Positions 1 through 7,292 of a stretch of DNA of 13,729 nucleotides are shown here, in pieces. Source of the DNA: Sphingomonadales bacterium UBA7473 (GTDB lineage Bacteria; Pseudomonadota; Alphaproteobacteria; Sphingomonadales; Sphingomonadaceae); assembly GCA_002478575.1 (NCBI GenBank), contig DLOX01000036.1:8102-21830 (forward strand), read 5' to 3'. The notes beneath the pieces were generated by a model that saw only the letters and a list, made by a program, of their open reading frames with translations, had not been told where the DNA came from and did not search any database. A program made the translations under genes and the position numbers. Numbering within the stretch: position 1 is the first letter of the stretch; each line of letters starts with the position of its first letter.

Positions 1-51
1 GAGGAGTCCGGCAATGGCGGCAAAGGCAAAAGCAAAGACAAGGATGACTGA
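1..51 (+). CDS. C-terminal tail of an upstream gene (5' end outside window)
   Basis: Frame 1 is open from the window edge to TGA at 49-51 and encodes 16 residues that are Gly-, Lys- and Asp-rich (ESGNGGKGKSKDKDD at the end). A low-complexity charged tail like this is common at the C terminus of secreted or membrane proteins. The hairpin with a T run at 109-144 would suit a gene ending here. Genes encoding FecR-domain proteins often sit beside CHASE2-protein genes, so that is one possible identity, but nothing in these 16 residues proves it. Frame 2 is also open, to a TAG at 62-64, so the frame choice is not certain. Confidence 0.4.
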   Translation, partial: EESGNGGKGKSKDKDD

Positions 52-108
52 ACTGATCAGGTAGGTTTATAAGGATCTACGTTAACTGCTTTTGCAATAT
101 TATTCGTT

Positions 109-144
109 AAGCAGGTCCCTTGTTTGCTGCAAGGGGCCTGTTTT
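109..144 (+). terminator. Hairpin with short T run, overlapping the RBS of the CHASE2-EAL gene
   Basis: CAGGTCCCTTG at 112-122 pairs with CAAGGGGCCTG at 130-140 across a 7-nt loop, as 11 base pairs with one G-U. Three more outer pairs (109-111 with 141-143, one of them G-U) are possible. TTTT follows at 141-144. This has the shape of an intrinsic terminator for the upstream gene, with a rather short T run. The 3' arm contains AAGGGG (131-136), the only good Shine-Dalgarno sequence for the ATG at 147, so the same structure could hide that RBS. Whether it acts as terminator, attenuator or translational lock cannot be decided from sequence. Confidence 0.6.
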
Positions 145-146
145 GC

Positions 147-2474
147 ATGGTGGAACGGTTGGGCGATTGGCTTTCTAGCTTATCTGCGCGTTGGGGCATG
201 ATCGCGGCTGCGTTGGTTGCGATCTTGGCAACGCTTTTGCTCAGCGACTATCGGAGCACTGACCAACAGTTGCGTGTCGCCAGAGAATTGGTCATCCCAC
301 AAGCTGCAACGGGATCAATCCACATTGTGGAAATTGACTCACGCAGCGTTCGCGAAATGGAAAGCTGGCCCTGGAAGCGGCGGTTGCATGGGAAGTTGGT
401 GGATCAGTTGCACCGAGCCGGGGCCAAGGTCGTTGCTTTTGACGTCGATTTTTCTTCTCCGTCAAATCCAGAGGACGATCAAACTTTCGCAGATGCCTTG
501 GGGCGCTTTGGTGGCGGTGCGATCCTGCCGACGTTTCGGCAATTGGTCAGCGATACGGGCAACATCTTTGCTGAAAACATCCCGATAGAGCCGTTGAGAA
601 ACAACGCCTTCTTGGGCTCAGTGAATGTCCACCCAGACTCAGATGGAGCGATGCGGACCTTTCCGTTCGGTACCGTAACGGACGGCACAGCGAGACCTTC
701 GCTGGCGGCACTGATCGCTGATCATAGCGGAACGGTCGACGATCATTTTCGACTGAGCAGTGCCATTCTACCGGACTCCATCCCAAGGCATAGTGCGACG
801 GATATCATCAACGGCCGTTTCAACCCGAAGGACATCGAGGGCAAAACCATGCTGGTTGGTGCAACCGCAATAGAAATGGGTGATCGCTACGCAGTTGACG
901 GCCACGGAGTGATCCCCGGCGTTGTTGTCCAAGCCATGGCGGCTGAAACTTTGCTGCAGAATTTGGACTACCCAAATTACGGTCCGGTTCCAGCGATCAT
1001 CGCAGCTCTCTTGGGCGCCGGATATGCTTCCAACATCTGGCGACTGCAAAGGCGACTTACGCGGCTTGGTTTGGTCGGAGTGCTCATAATTCTAACACCC
1101 TTTGCTATGGAAGGCGCTCATTTGGGTACAATCGAAATCTTACCTGGGCTCGTTGGGATAGCTGGTACTTTCACCGCAGCGGGCTTCATCGATTATGTTC
1201 GGCGGCTTTCGCTTGCACGGTTGAACGATAGCGAAACGGGACTCCCAAACGGCAAGGCGTTGGCGCAGCAACTTAGCAAATCCAGAGATGGCACGCTGAT
1301 TGTGATGAGCGTCAAATCATTTCGATCGATCACGGTTCAGCTCAATGCAGCAGAGACGGTGGCCCTCTACGAACAAATGGTTTCACGAATCCATGCTATT
1401 TTTGGTACGGTTAAGGTGTTTCAACTAGGAGATGGCCGCCTTTCATGGGTGGATATGTCGCCAGAGAAGGGGCCGGTAACTGACGCGATAGACTCTCTGG
1501 CCGCGATGTTCCTTTCCAAGTTTCAACTGACCGCCCATCAAATTGTGGCCACGCCAGCTTTTGGTATTGCAGACATGATAAGCGACAAGGCCGCTCTTTG
1601 CATTCAGCATGCGGCATTGGCGGCTAGTCGAGCTGCTGAACAAGGGCATCGTTGGGTCCGCTATGGTGACGAAATGGGCGATAGCGCGATCTACGCCCAG
1701 AAATTGCTGGCTGAAGTTGATGATGCATTGGCCCGGCGAGAACTTTATCCTGTCTTTCAGCCTAAATGGTCAATCGCCGAAGGGCGAATTACAGGCGTCG
1801 AAGCGCTGCTTCGCTGGAACCACCCAGAACGCGGGCACATACGCCCGGATCATTTCATTCCCATCCTTGAAGATAATAACCGCATGCAAGATGTGACGCT
1901 TTATGTCTTTGACTGCTGCGCAGAACAAGCCGTTCATTGGCTGGAAAAAGGCCTAGACATTAAGATCGCGCTGAACGTTTCAGCGCCATTATTTGCGGAT
2001 CCAGCCTTCACGAAAACCCTAATCAATCGCGTCAAGGCTCTTGGAGCAAAATCAAAGCGTCTCGTCATTGAAATTACTGAGTCCGCTGTGGTCACAAACA
2101 CAGAGTCGACAATCCACACCTTAAATGTATTGCGCGCTCTGGGCGTTGGTGTCTCGATTGATGACTATGGCACCGGACAATCAACACTCAGTTATTTGAA
2201 GCGTTTCCCAGCGGATGAAATCAAGATTGATCAAAGCTTCGTGTCTCGGATGCTGGACAGCCCAAGCGACCAGATTTTGGTGCGGTCTACAATTGAAATG
2301 GCGCATGAGCTGGGCTTTGCAGTTGTCGCCGAAGGTGTGGAAGATGCGGAGTGTTTGGCGAAACTCAGGGAGTTTGGCTGCGACACCGTTCAAGGCTGGC
2401 ATATTAGTAAGCCGAAAACAGCCCCAGAAATCGAAGCGATGATGGCTTCGGCAGAACATTCGTTAGCGGCTTAG
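147..2474 (+). CDS. CHASE2 / degenerate GGDEF / EAL membrane protein, probable c-di-GMP phosphodiesterase
   Basis: A 775-residue inner-membrane signalling protein. An N-terminal membrane segment (about 18-33) precedes a periplasmic CHASE2 sensor domain (about 36-271, with IVEIDSRSV and the PGVVVQA stretch). Three further membrane segments follow (about 280-298, 307-325, 331-350). The GGDEF-like domain keeps ETGLPN (about 363-368) but has GDGRL where GGDEF belongs, so it should not make c-di-GMP. The EAL domain (about 530-765) is complete: EAL at 552-554, LNVSA, EITES, DDYGTG from 672, IKID, AEGVED and the QGWHISKP end. These are the usual metal and substrate ligands, so hydrolysis of c-di-GMP is expected, with the periplasmic domain as sensor (ligand unknown). 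Start: ATG 147 with AAGGGG at 131-136; a TTG at 120 is in frame but lies inside the hairpin. It converges with the dioxygenase gene, with 13 nt between the stops. No functional tie to the catabolic genes is visible. Confidence 0.93.
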   Translation: MVERLGDWLSSLSARWGMIAAALVAILATLLLSDYRSTDQQLRVARELVIPQAATGSIHIVEIDSRSVREMESWPWKRRLHGKLVDQLHRAGAKVVAFDVDFSSPSNPEDDQTFADALGRFGGGAILPTFRQLVSDTGNIFAENIPIEPLRNNAFLGSVNVHPDSDGAMRTFPFGTVTDGTARPSLAALIADHSGTVDDHFRLSSAILPDSIPRHSATDIINGRFNPKDIEGKTMLVGATAIEMGDRYAVDGHGVIPGVVVQAMAAETLLQNLDYPNYGPVPAIIAALLGAGYASNIWRLQRRLTRLGLVGVLIILTPFAMEGAHLGTIEILPGLVGIAGTFTAAGFIDYVRRLSLARLNDSETGLPNGKALAQQLSKSRDGTLIVMSVKSFRSITVQLNAAETVALYEQMVSRIHAIFGTVKVFQLGDGRLSWVDMSPEKGPVTDAIDSLAAMFLSKFQLTAHQIVATPAFGIADMISDKAALCIQHAALAASRAAEQGHRWVRYGDEMGDSAIYAQKLLAEVDDALARRELYPVFQPKWSIAEGRITGVEALLRWNHPERGHIRPDHFIPILEDNNRMQDVTLYVFDCCAEQAVHWLEKGLDIKIALNVSAPLFADPAFTKTLINRVKALGAKSKRLVIEITESAVVTNTESTIHTLNVLRALGVGVSIDDYGTGQSTLSYLKRFPADEIKIDQSFVSRMLDSPSDQILVRSTIEMAHELGFAVVAEGVEDAECLAKLREFGCDTVQGWHISKPKTAPEIEAMMASAEHSLAA

Positions 2475-2487
2475 ATCGGGCTTCTTC

Positions 2488-3936
2488 CTACCCCGGAATA
2501 GCCTGGCGGTAGAGCGCGCTATCAGCCGAATAGTAGTTGCAGTGGAAGCCACTTGGCACGCGGAATGGGATTTGAACCCGCGCAATTGGCCCGGCAGCTA
2601 TGTCTTGCGCAACGAAGATCGCAAGTTCGCTGTTTCCACCGTCGGCAGGATGGACGAGCGTCATTGCGTAACCATCGGCCTCGTCAGTTCCACCAAGGCG
2701 CGGTGCAAAAACAAGCTCGCCTGCAGCAGCGCCTGTTCCAAAATGCCAATAGTCTTCCGTGCCTGACACAGTGTCATAGCGCAGCACCGCATCCATGCCT
2801 TCCACGCGACCGTCGCGGCTGTTCAGGTTGATATTGGCAAAGCTGTGCCTCGTCTTACGCGTCATCAATCGATCATCAGGGCGAGGGAATTGAATATCCC
2901 GGTCATTCAATGTTTCTTCCTTAATCAACGCTGTGTTTGCGCCGGGATCAATGGTCCAGCGGCGAAGGCTTTGCTGAGTATCGCCATGGGTTTTCTTCAC
3001 CCCAGTTTCGTCCGGGAACAAGGCCGTTCCGTTCGCCGCCGCCACATCTGCGATTATTTTTCCATCCTCTTCCCAAACATTTAGCTCATGGAACATGTGC
3101 CGTGGTTCATATTCGAACCAGCGCACATCAGCGGCAGTCCCTTCGCGCGGCATGATCGCAATTTTGGTCGGACGATCATTGACCCATGCTGTCATTGGCC
3201 CGCCCTTCATAAATCGCTGCAGGTCCGCATCGATAGGAATCATGGGGAAGACGACATAATTTTCGGTGAGGAAGAAGGTGTGCATTAGGGCCATATGAGG
3301 GACTGGAATAATCTCCGTCTTACGCACGCTGCCATCTGAGCGAATGACATCATATCTTAGCTCAGCGGCGCCCATCGGTCCGTTGATCATGGCGCCAATG
3401 TTGAACATCTCGCCTGTTGCGTGATCAACCTTGGGATGTGCAGAAAAGGTCGTCGTAATAACGCCCCCATAATGTTCTTCGCCAAGGGTCTCGAGCGTCC
3501 TCGGATCAAGCTTTACTGCCGGCGCTCCCTCCATCAGCGCGAGCAGTTGACCGCCATGAAGGATGATATTGGTATTCCCCGTATTGTAACGTTTGCCCTG
3601 AGTGATGGGGTCAGCGGTCATCGGGTTTCCAAACATGCCAAAAAGACGCTTTCCCGCTTCCCGCTCCATCAGGAACTTCTCGGTTTTCACCCAGCGATTG
3701 CGCATGGAGACCCGGCCATCGCCAATCTCAAAGACATAAACCATTCCGTCGCCATCGAACCAATGATAGTCACCTTCTCGCGTTGGATAGAGCGGCTCTG
3801 GACCATTGCGATAGAAAATGCCGGCAAGGTCATCTGGGATTTCACCATGGACAATCAGATCAGGCGCATCCGCTTCAAAGCGGACAGGCTGATGATGGCC
3901 GCTGAGATAGGGGTGATCAAAAAAGGGTTGTGCCAT
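2488..3936 (-). CDS. Carotenoid oxygenase (RPE65 / lignostilbene dioxygenase) family protein
   Basis: A 482-residue protein, the normal length for bacterial carotenoid cleavage / lignostilbene dioxygenases, which are cytoplasmic Fe(II) beta-propellers that split a C=C bond with O2 into two carbonyls. The four iron-binding histidines are visible at H167 (FSAHPKVD), H219 (MHTFFLTENY), H283 (MFHELNVWEEDG) and H465 (GFHCNYYS); early conserved FYRNGP and HWFDGDGM are also present. From memory of Novosphingobium NOV1, the Tyr101 and Lys134 that bind the 4-hydroxyl of stilbenes correspond to F102 and M135 here. A hydroxystilbene substrate is therefore unlikely, and an apocarotenoid or other polyene is more plausible (inference). 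Start: ATG 3936 with GAAAGG about 9 nt upstream; an in-frame TTG at 3954 is less likely. It lies 75 nt downstream of the receptor gene on the same strand, so cotranscription is likely. Confidence 0.93.
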   Translation of the reverse strand: MAQPFFDHPYLSGHHQPVRFEADAPDLIVHGEIPDDLAGIFYRNGPEPLYPTREGDYHWFDGDGMVYVFEIGDGRVSMRNRWVKTEKFLMEREAGKRLFGMFGNPMTADPITQGKRYNTGNTNIILHGGQLLALMEGAPAVKLDPRTLETLGEEHYGGVITTTFSAHPKVDHATGEMFNIGAMINGPMGAAELRYDVIRSDGSVRKTEIIPVPHMALMHTFFLTENYVVFPMIPIDADLQRFMKGGPMTAWVNDRPTKIAIMPREGTAADVRWFEYEPRHMFHELNVWEEDGKIIADVAAANGTALFPDETGVKKTHGDTQQSLRRWTIDPGANTALIKEETLNDRDIQFPRPDDRLMTRKTRHSFANINLNSRDGRVEGMDAVLRYDTVSGTEDYWHFGTGAAAGELVFAPRLGGTDEADGYAMTLVHPADGGNSELAIFVAQDIAAGPIARVQIPFRVPSGFHCNYYSADSALYRQAIPG

Positions 3937-4011
3937 GTCGCAGATGCCTTTCAAGAAATCGGCGCCCCATGACGACGTGAGGGCGCAGAAAGTTACTTCA
4001 ACGCAAAATCC

Positions 4012-6402
4012 TCAGAACTTAAACCCAACTTCTACGCCCATAGTCCGAGGCTGGCGCCCCGTGCCAAAGGTGAAGAGGCCAGCCACGGGAAGCGTCGCAG
4101 ACAAGCCCTTGTGGTTCGTCAGATTGCGGCCAAACAGATTCAGACTGATCTCGCGCATATCGCCCAAATCGAATGTATATCCAATTTGGGCACTAAGGTC
4201 TTCACGGTCTTCCGTTTCGCAGCGAGGATCGTTGACGATATTTCCGGGAACACGAGGTGAAGCAGGCGTAATGCAAGTCATATATTTGCCTTGGAACCGA
4301 AGCAGCGTCGACATGTCCAGCCGCCCTGACCCCATCTCCTTCGTATAATTCAAACCTGCTGACCATTGGACCTTTGGCGCTCGGCGCAGTGTCAGAGTGG
4401 ACACATCGTCAGGGATGCCATCGGGCGCACTGCCAACCGTCAGGCCCACAACATCGTTGAAGAAGCTATTGTAGCTCGCGTCGGTATAAGAGAAGGATGC
4501 ATTGAAGCTGAAACTATCAGACAGTTGTGCAATGACTTCCAGCTCAGCCCCTTTGATGTCTGCCGAAGAGGCATTTTTGACGACTGTTTCCTGCGGGCTG
4601 GCAGAACCAGGAGGGGCTGGCTGCACCACCTCCTCCTGCTTGTTGTTATATTTGGTGTAGTAAAAGGCGATGTTGGTCCGAAGCTTCCGATCAAGCCAAT
4701 CAGCCTTTAGACCAATTTCATAAGCGTCGACGGTTTCTGGTTCGTAGGGGCCTAGTGTCGTTGGGCTCGATGAGCGGCCATTGAAACCTCCAGAACGAAA
4801 GCCGCGAGAAATGGACGCATAGGCCAACTTGTTGTTGCCGAGATCATAGTCCAAATGCCCGCGCCAAGTGAATTTGCCAAAGCTCTTCTCACCGTTGCAA
4901 TTTGTGGCAGCGCCATAGGCCGGAATACCGGGTGGGAAGGGGGCAGGGAGCAGACCTGTTACTCGCACACATTCAACACCCGTGTAGTTGGGCTGCGACA
5001 GGCGGACGAGTGAAATCACGCGTCCATAATTATTGAAGATATCCTTCTTATCGCGGGTGTATCTTGCGCCTAGTCCAAGGGTCAGAGCATCCGACAGCTT
5101 GATCTGCGTATCAAGAAAGCCGGCATAAGAGGTAGACTTATGATCCACAGACTGCGTGAGCACAAGCGGTGCGCCTTGGCCCAACACGGCGCCGAAATCA
5201 GTGTTCTGCAAGATCTGATAATTGCTGGTGAAATAATAGGCACCAGCGACGAAATCGATGCTGTCTGAAATGTCTCCTGCAAGCCGCAGTTCCTGGCTGA
5301 ACTGCTCATATTGCTGTTCGCGCAAGGTCTCGAAGAAACGAGCGGAGCTTGCGTCAAAGTCCTGACGTACGGACTCATCGTTGGTCCGGTACCCTGTGAC
5401 GGATGACAAGGTCAGCGCGCCAATATCAATGTCGATATTGGCCGAAATGGCGTCCGTGTCATTCTTCACCGGGGTCGCGATGGACGAGAAGGTCGTATAT
5501 AGCCCGCGGTTTTCCAGCAAACCTCGGTTGCACTCGGATGGAGGCGAAAAGCCGGGCGCACCGGCTGCTAAACAGATTAGGTCCCCGCCGGAGCGAGACA
5601 GGGGAGATACAATGGTCTCGCCACGTTCGCGCATATGTTCATAGGTAATTTGAGCGGTGATATTGTCCGATGGAGTAATCAACGCCGTGATCCCACCAGT
5701 CAGAACTTCATAAGCGCCCTCGCGCTTATTCTTTGTCACGTTCCGGTAAAAGCCATCGGTCTTGTCGTAGAAGCCAAAGGCTTTCAGTGCGATAAAGTCG
5801 CCAAGCTTTCCGGTGTTGATGGCCAAACGTCCTCGTTTTGTGTCATAAGTTGAGTAGGCAGCTTGAGCTTTGATTCCAAAATCCTCGGTTGGTTTGGTCC
5901 GCGTCACGCTGATCACGCCACCGATTGTATTGCGGCCAAACAAGGTTCCCTGAGGACCTCGCAGCACTTCGAGTCGCTCCATATCAAATGAGTCGAGCAG
6001 CTGACCAGTGTTTGTGCCAATGAAGACTCCGTCTACCACAACGCCAACGGCAGGATCAAAGCTCTTTTCAATATCCTCAAATGAAATCCCGCGAATGGAT
6101 ATAGCGGCGGCACTTGGTCCAGCCCCCACGCTATCCACGACCAAGCTGGGCACTCGCCCTGCAATATCACGAATATCCTCAATAGTCGCGGCATCTAAGG
6201 CACGCGCATCAAGTGCTGTAATTGCGATCGGGACAGACTGAATATTCTCTTCGCGCTTCTGCGCGGTGACCACAATATCACGAATTGCGCCAGTTTGATC
6301 TTCCTCAGTTGCTGCTTCTTGTCCATAGGCTGGAAAAGCCAAGATGAAGGCCAAAGCCAAGCCTGAGGTAGCTGTGATTGAGCGTATTTGGGATGAGGAC
6401 AT
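4012..6402 (-). CDS. TonB-dependent outer-membrane receptor
   Basis: A 796-residue outer-membrane beta-barrel that imports a bound ligand using TonB energy. It has a signal peptide (1-27, cleavage likely after AYG), a TonB box (DIVVTAQKR, about 42-50), a plug domain to about 170 (SIRGISFED, LEVLRGPQGTLFGRNTIGG) and a C-terminal barrel ending in VGFKF, with the usual terminal Phe. It contains exactly six cysteines in three close pairs (277/291, 478/502, 710/728), each in a loop-like stretch, suggesting three extracellular disulfides. The architecture is that of the large catabolic-substrate receptor group of sphingomonads, not a classic siderophore receptor, but the ligand cannot be read from sequence. 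Start: ATG 6402, chosen for the signal peptide and the GGAGAG upstream; longer in-frame forms would bury the signal. It is first in a likely operon with the dioxygenase, which makes the dioxygenase substrate a candidate ligand. Confidence 0.95.
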   Translation of the reverse strand: MSSSQIRSITATSGLALAFILAFPAYGQEAATEEDQTGAIRDIVVTAQKREENIQSVPIAITALDARALDAATIEDIRDIAGRVPSLVVDSVGAGPSAAAISIRGISFEDIEKSFDPAVGVVVDGVFIGTNTGQLLDSFDMERLEVLRGPQGTLFGRNTIGGVISVTRTKPTEDFGIKAQAAYSTYDTKRGRLAINTGKLGDFIALKAFGFYDKTDGFYRNVTKNKREGAYEVLTGGITALITPSDNITAQITYEHMRERGETIVSPLSRSGGDLICLAAGAPGFSPPSECNRGLLENRGLYTTFSSIATPVKNDTDAISANIDIDIGALTLSSVTGYRTNDESVRQDFDASSARFFETLREQQYEQFSQELRLAGDISDSIDFVAGAYYFTSNYQILQNTDFGAVLGQGAPLVLTQSVDHKSTSYAGFLDTQIKLSDALTLGLGARYTRDKKDIFNNYGRVISLVRLSQPNYTGVECVRVTGLLPAPFPPGIPAYGAATNCNGEKSFGKFTWRGHLDYDLGNNKLAYASISRGFRSGGFNGRSSSPTTLGPYEPETVDAYEIGLKADWLDRKLRTNIAFYYTKYNNKQEEVVQPAPPGSASPQETVVKNASSADIKGAELEVIAQLSDSFSFNASFSYTDASYNSFFNDVVGLTVGSAPDGIPDDVSTLTLRRAPKVQWSAGLNYTKEMGSGRLDMSTLLRFQGKYMTCITPASPRVPGNIVNDPRCETEDREDLSAQIGYTFDLGDMREISLNLFGRNLTNHKGLSATLPVAGLFTFGTGRQPRTMGVEVGFKF

Positions 6403-6422
6403 TGGGGCTCTCCTGCCGATGA

Positions 6423-6480
6423 TTGGACGTGCTTCAGCCTCATTTTGCGGGCCAAGGTCACGGTTGATTTGAACGTCCAA
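6423..6480. promoter_or_regulatory. Wide inverted repeat in the divergent control region
   Basis: TTGGACGT at 6423-6430 and its exact reverse complement ACGTCCAA at 6473-6480 lie 42 nt apart between the receptor gene and the rightward operon. The centre-to-centre distance is 50 nt, close to five helical turns, which would suit two regulator dimers or a looped complex. Eight-base arms at this distance could also arise by chance. No -35/-10 pair in this region was convincing enough to call. Confidence 0.3.
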
Positions 6481-6496
6481 AAGCTGAGCTTTACGG

Positions 6497-6511
6497 GGTT
6501 GCGCAGCAACC
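6497..6511. promoter_or_regulatory. Perfect 15-bp palindrome, candidate operator
   Basis: GGTTGC-GCA-GCAACC is a perfect 6-3-6 inverted repeat in the intergenic region. It lies 67 nt upstream of the GTG start of the first SDR and about 95 nt upstream of the receptor ATG. Size and spacing suit a homodimeric helix-turn-helix repressor (TetR, GntR or MarR type), and the position would allow control of both directions. No regulator gene is in the window to pair with it. Confidence 0.4.
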
Positions 6512-6578
6512 GCCAAAAGTGACAGTCGCTGATATGGGCTATGAGCTTAGGTTGAAAATTAAGGACGGAGTGCGCGCG

Positions 6579-7292
6579 GTGGATGGCAAAGTGATATTGG
6601 TGACAGGCGCCGCCTCGGGCATCGGTGCAGCCACTGCGAGGATGATTAAAGAGCGCGGCGGCATAGCTGTTGCGACCGACATTCAGCCTGGTTTGGACCA
6701 TGTGCTGGACGTTAGGCAGCCAGATCATTGGGATGCTGCGATCGAAGCTACAGTTGCCAAATATAGCCGTGTAGATGGTCTGGTCTCAAATGCTGGCACC
6801 ATGAGCGCTGGATCCATCATTGACTTAAAAATGGATCGCTTCAGGGCGCTTAACCGCATCCATGTCGAAGGCGCTTTTTTGGGGATACAGCGGGTTGTTG
6901 CGCAAATGCGAAAGCAAAGCACACCTGCCTATGGTTCGATCGTCATCACATCATCCGTGATGGGGCAGGTGCCTATGCCGGGCCTCGCGAGTTACGCCAG
7001 CGCAAAAGCCGCACTCACTAATATGGCCAAATCTATTGGTGTTGAATTGGGCCGAAAGGGCGATTTCATTCGAGTCAATGCCGTCGCCCCTGGGCCGGTC
7101 CATACGCCACTGATGGTAGAAGCTATGCCACCCGGCTATATGGATGATCCGGCTAGTTTTGCAGATGTGCCACTAGGCGAAGCTGCCAATGCCGATGACG
7201 TGGCTGAGACTATCCTGTTTCTCCTGTCTAATGAATCCAGCTTCATGACGGGCGGCGTGAGCGTCATCGATGGCGGATGGAGCTTGTCATGA
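6579..7292 (+). CDS. SDR family NAD(P)-dependent oxidoreductase (first gene of operon)
   Basis: A classical short-chain dehydrogenase of 237 residues, interconverting an alcohol and a ketone with NAD(H) or NADP(H) in the cytoplasm; the substrate is not evident. Nucleotide-binding TGAASGIG is at 9-16 and NAG at 71-73. Catalytic Ser126 and Tyr139-x3-Lys143 (YASAK) are followed by the RVNAVAPGPVHTPL segment and the DGG end. D34 after the second strand (VATDIQ) favours NAD over NADP. The tetrad Asn position appears to be His95 (HVEGAFLG). Start: GTG 6579, preceded at the right distance by AAGGACGGAG (6561-6570), which gives the usual short N terminus. ATG 6534 or GTG 6519 would add 15 or 20 residues unlike the family. 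The stop overlaps the next gene's start, so translation is probably coupled. Confidence 0.9.
   Translation: MDGKVILVTGAASGIGAATARMIKERGGIAVATDIQPGLDHVLDVRQPDHWDAAIEATVAKYSRVDGLVSNAGTMSAGSIIDLKMDRFRALNRIHVEGAFLGIQRVVAQMRKQSTPAYGSIVITSSVMGQVPMPGLASYASAKAALTNMAKSIGVELGRKGDFIRVNAVAPGPVHTPLMVEAMPPGYMDDPASFADVPLGEAANADDVAETILFLLSNESSFMTGGVSVIDGGWSLS

Noticed and set aside
120..146. TTG start at 120 for the CHASE2-EAL protein, adding nine residues
   Set aside because: The start lies inside the hairpin with no RBS, while ATG 147 has AAGGGG upstream and gives the normal N terminus before the membrane segment.
2432..2450. CGAAGC / GCTTCG hairpin near the end of the CHASE2-EAL gene as terminator
   Set aside because: It is inside the coding region, has only a 6-bp stem, and no T run follows.
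3421..3972. Plus-strand open frame of 183 codons opposite the dioxygenase gene
   Set aside because: It is antisense to a clearly conserved protein and its translation resembles no known family; it is a shadow frame.
6403..6516. Extended N terminus of the TonB receptor (38 more residues)
   Set aside because: It would put the signal peptide internally; ATG 6402 has a good GGAG and starts right before the signal peptide.
6195..6728. Minus-strand open frame of 177 codons across the divergent region
   Set aside because: It overlaps the receptor 5' part out of frame and the SDR start antisense; no domain is recognisable.
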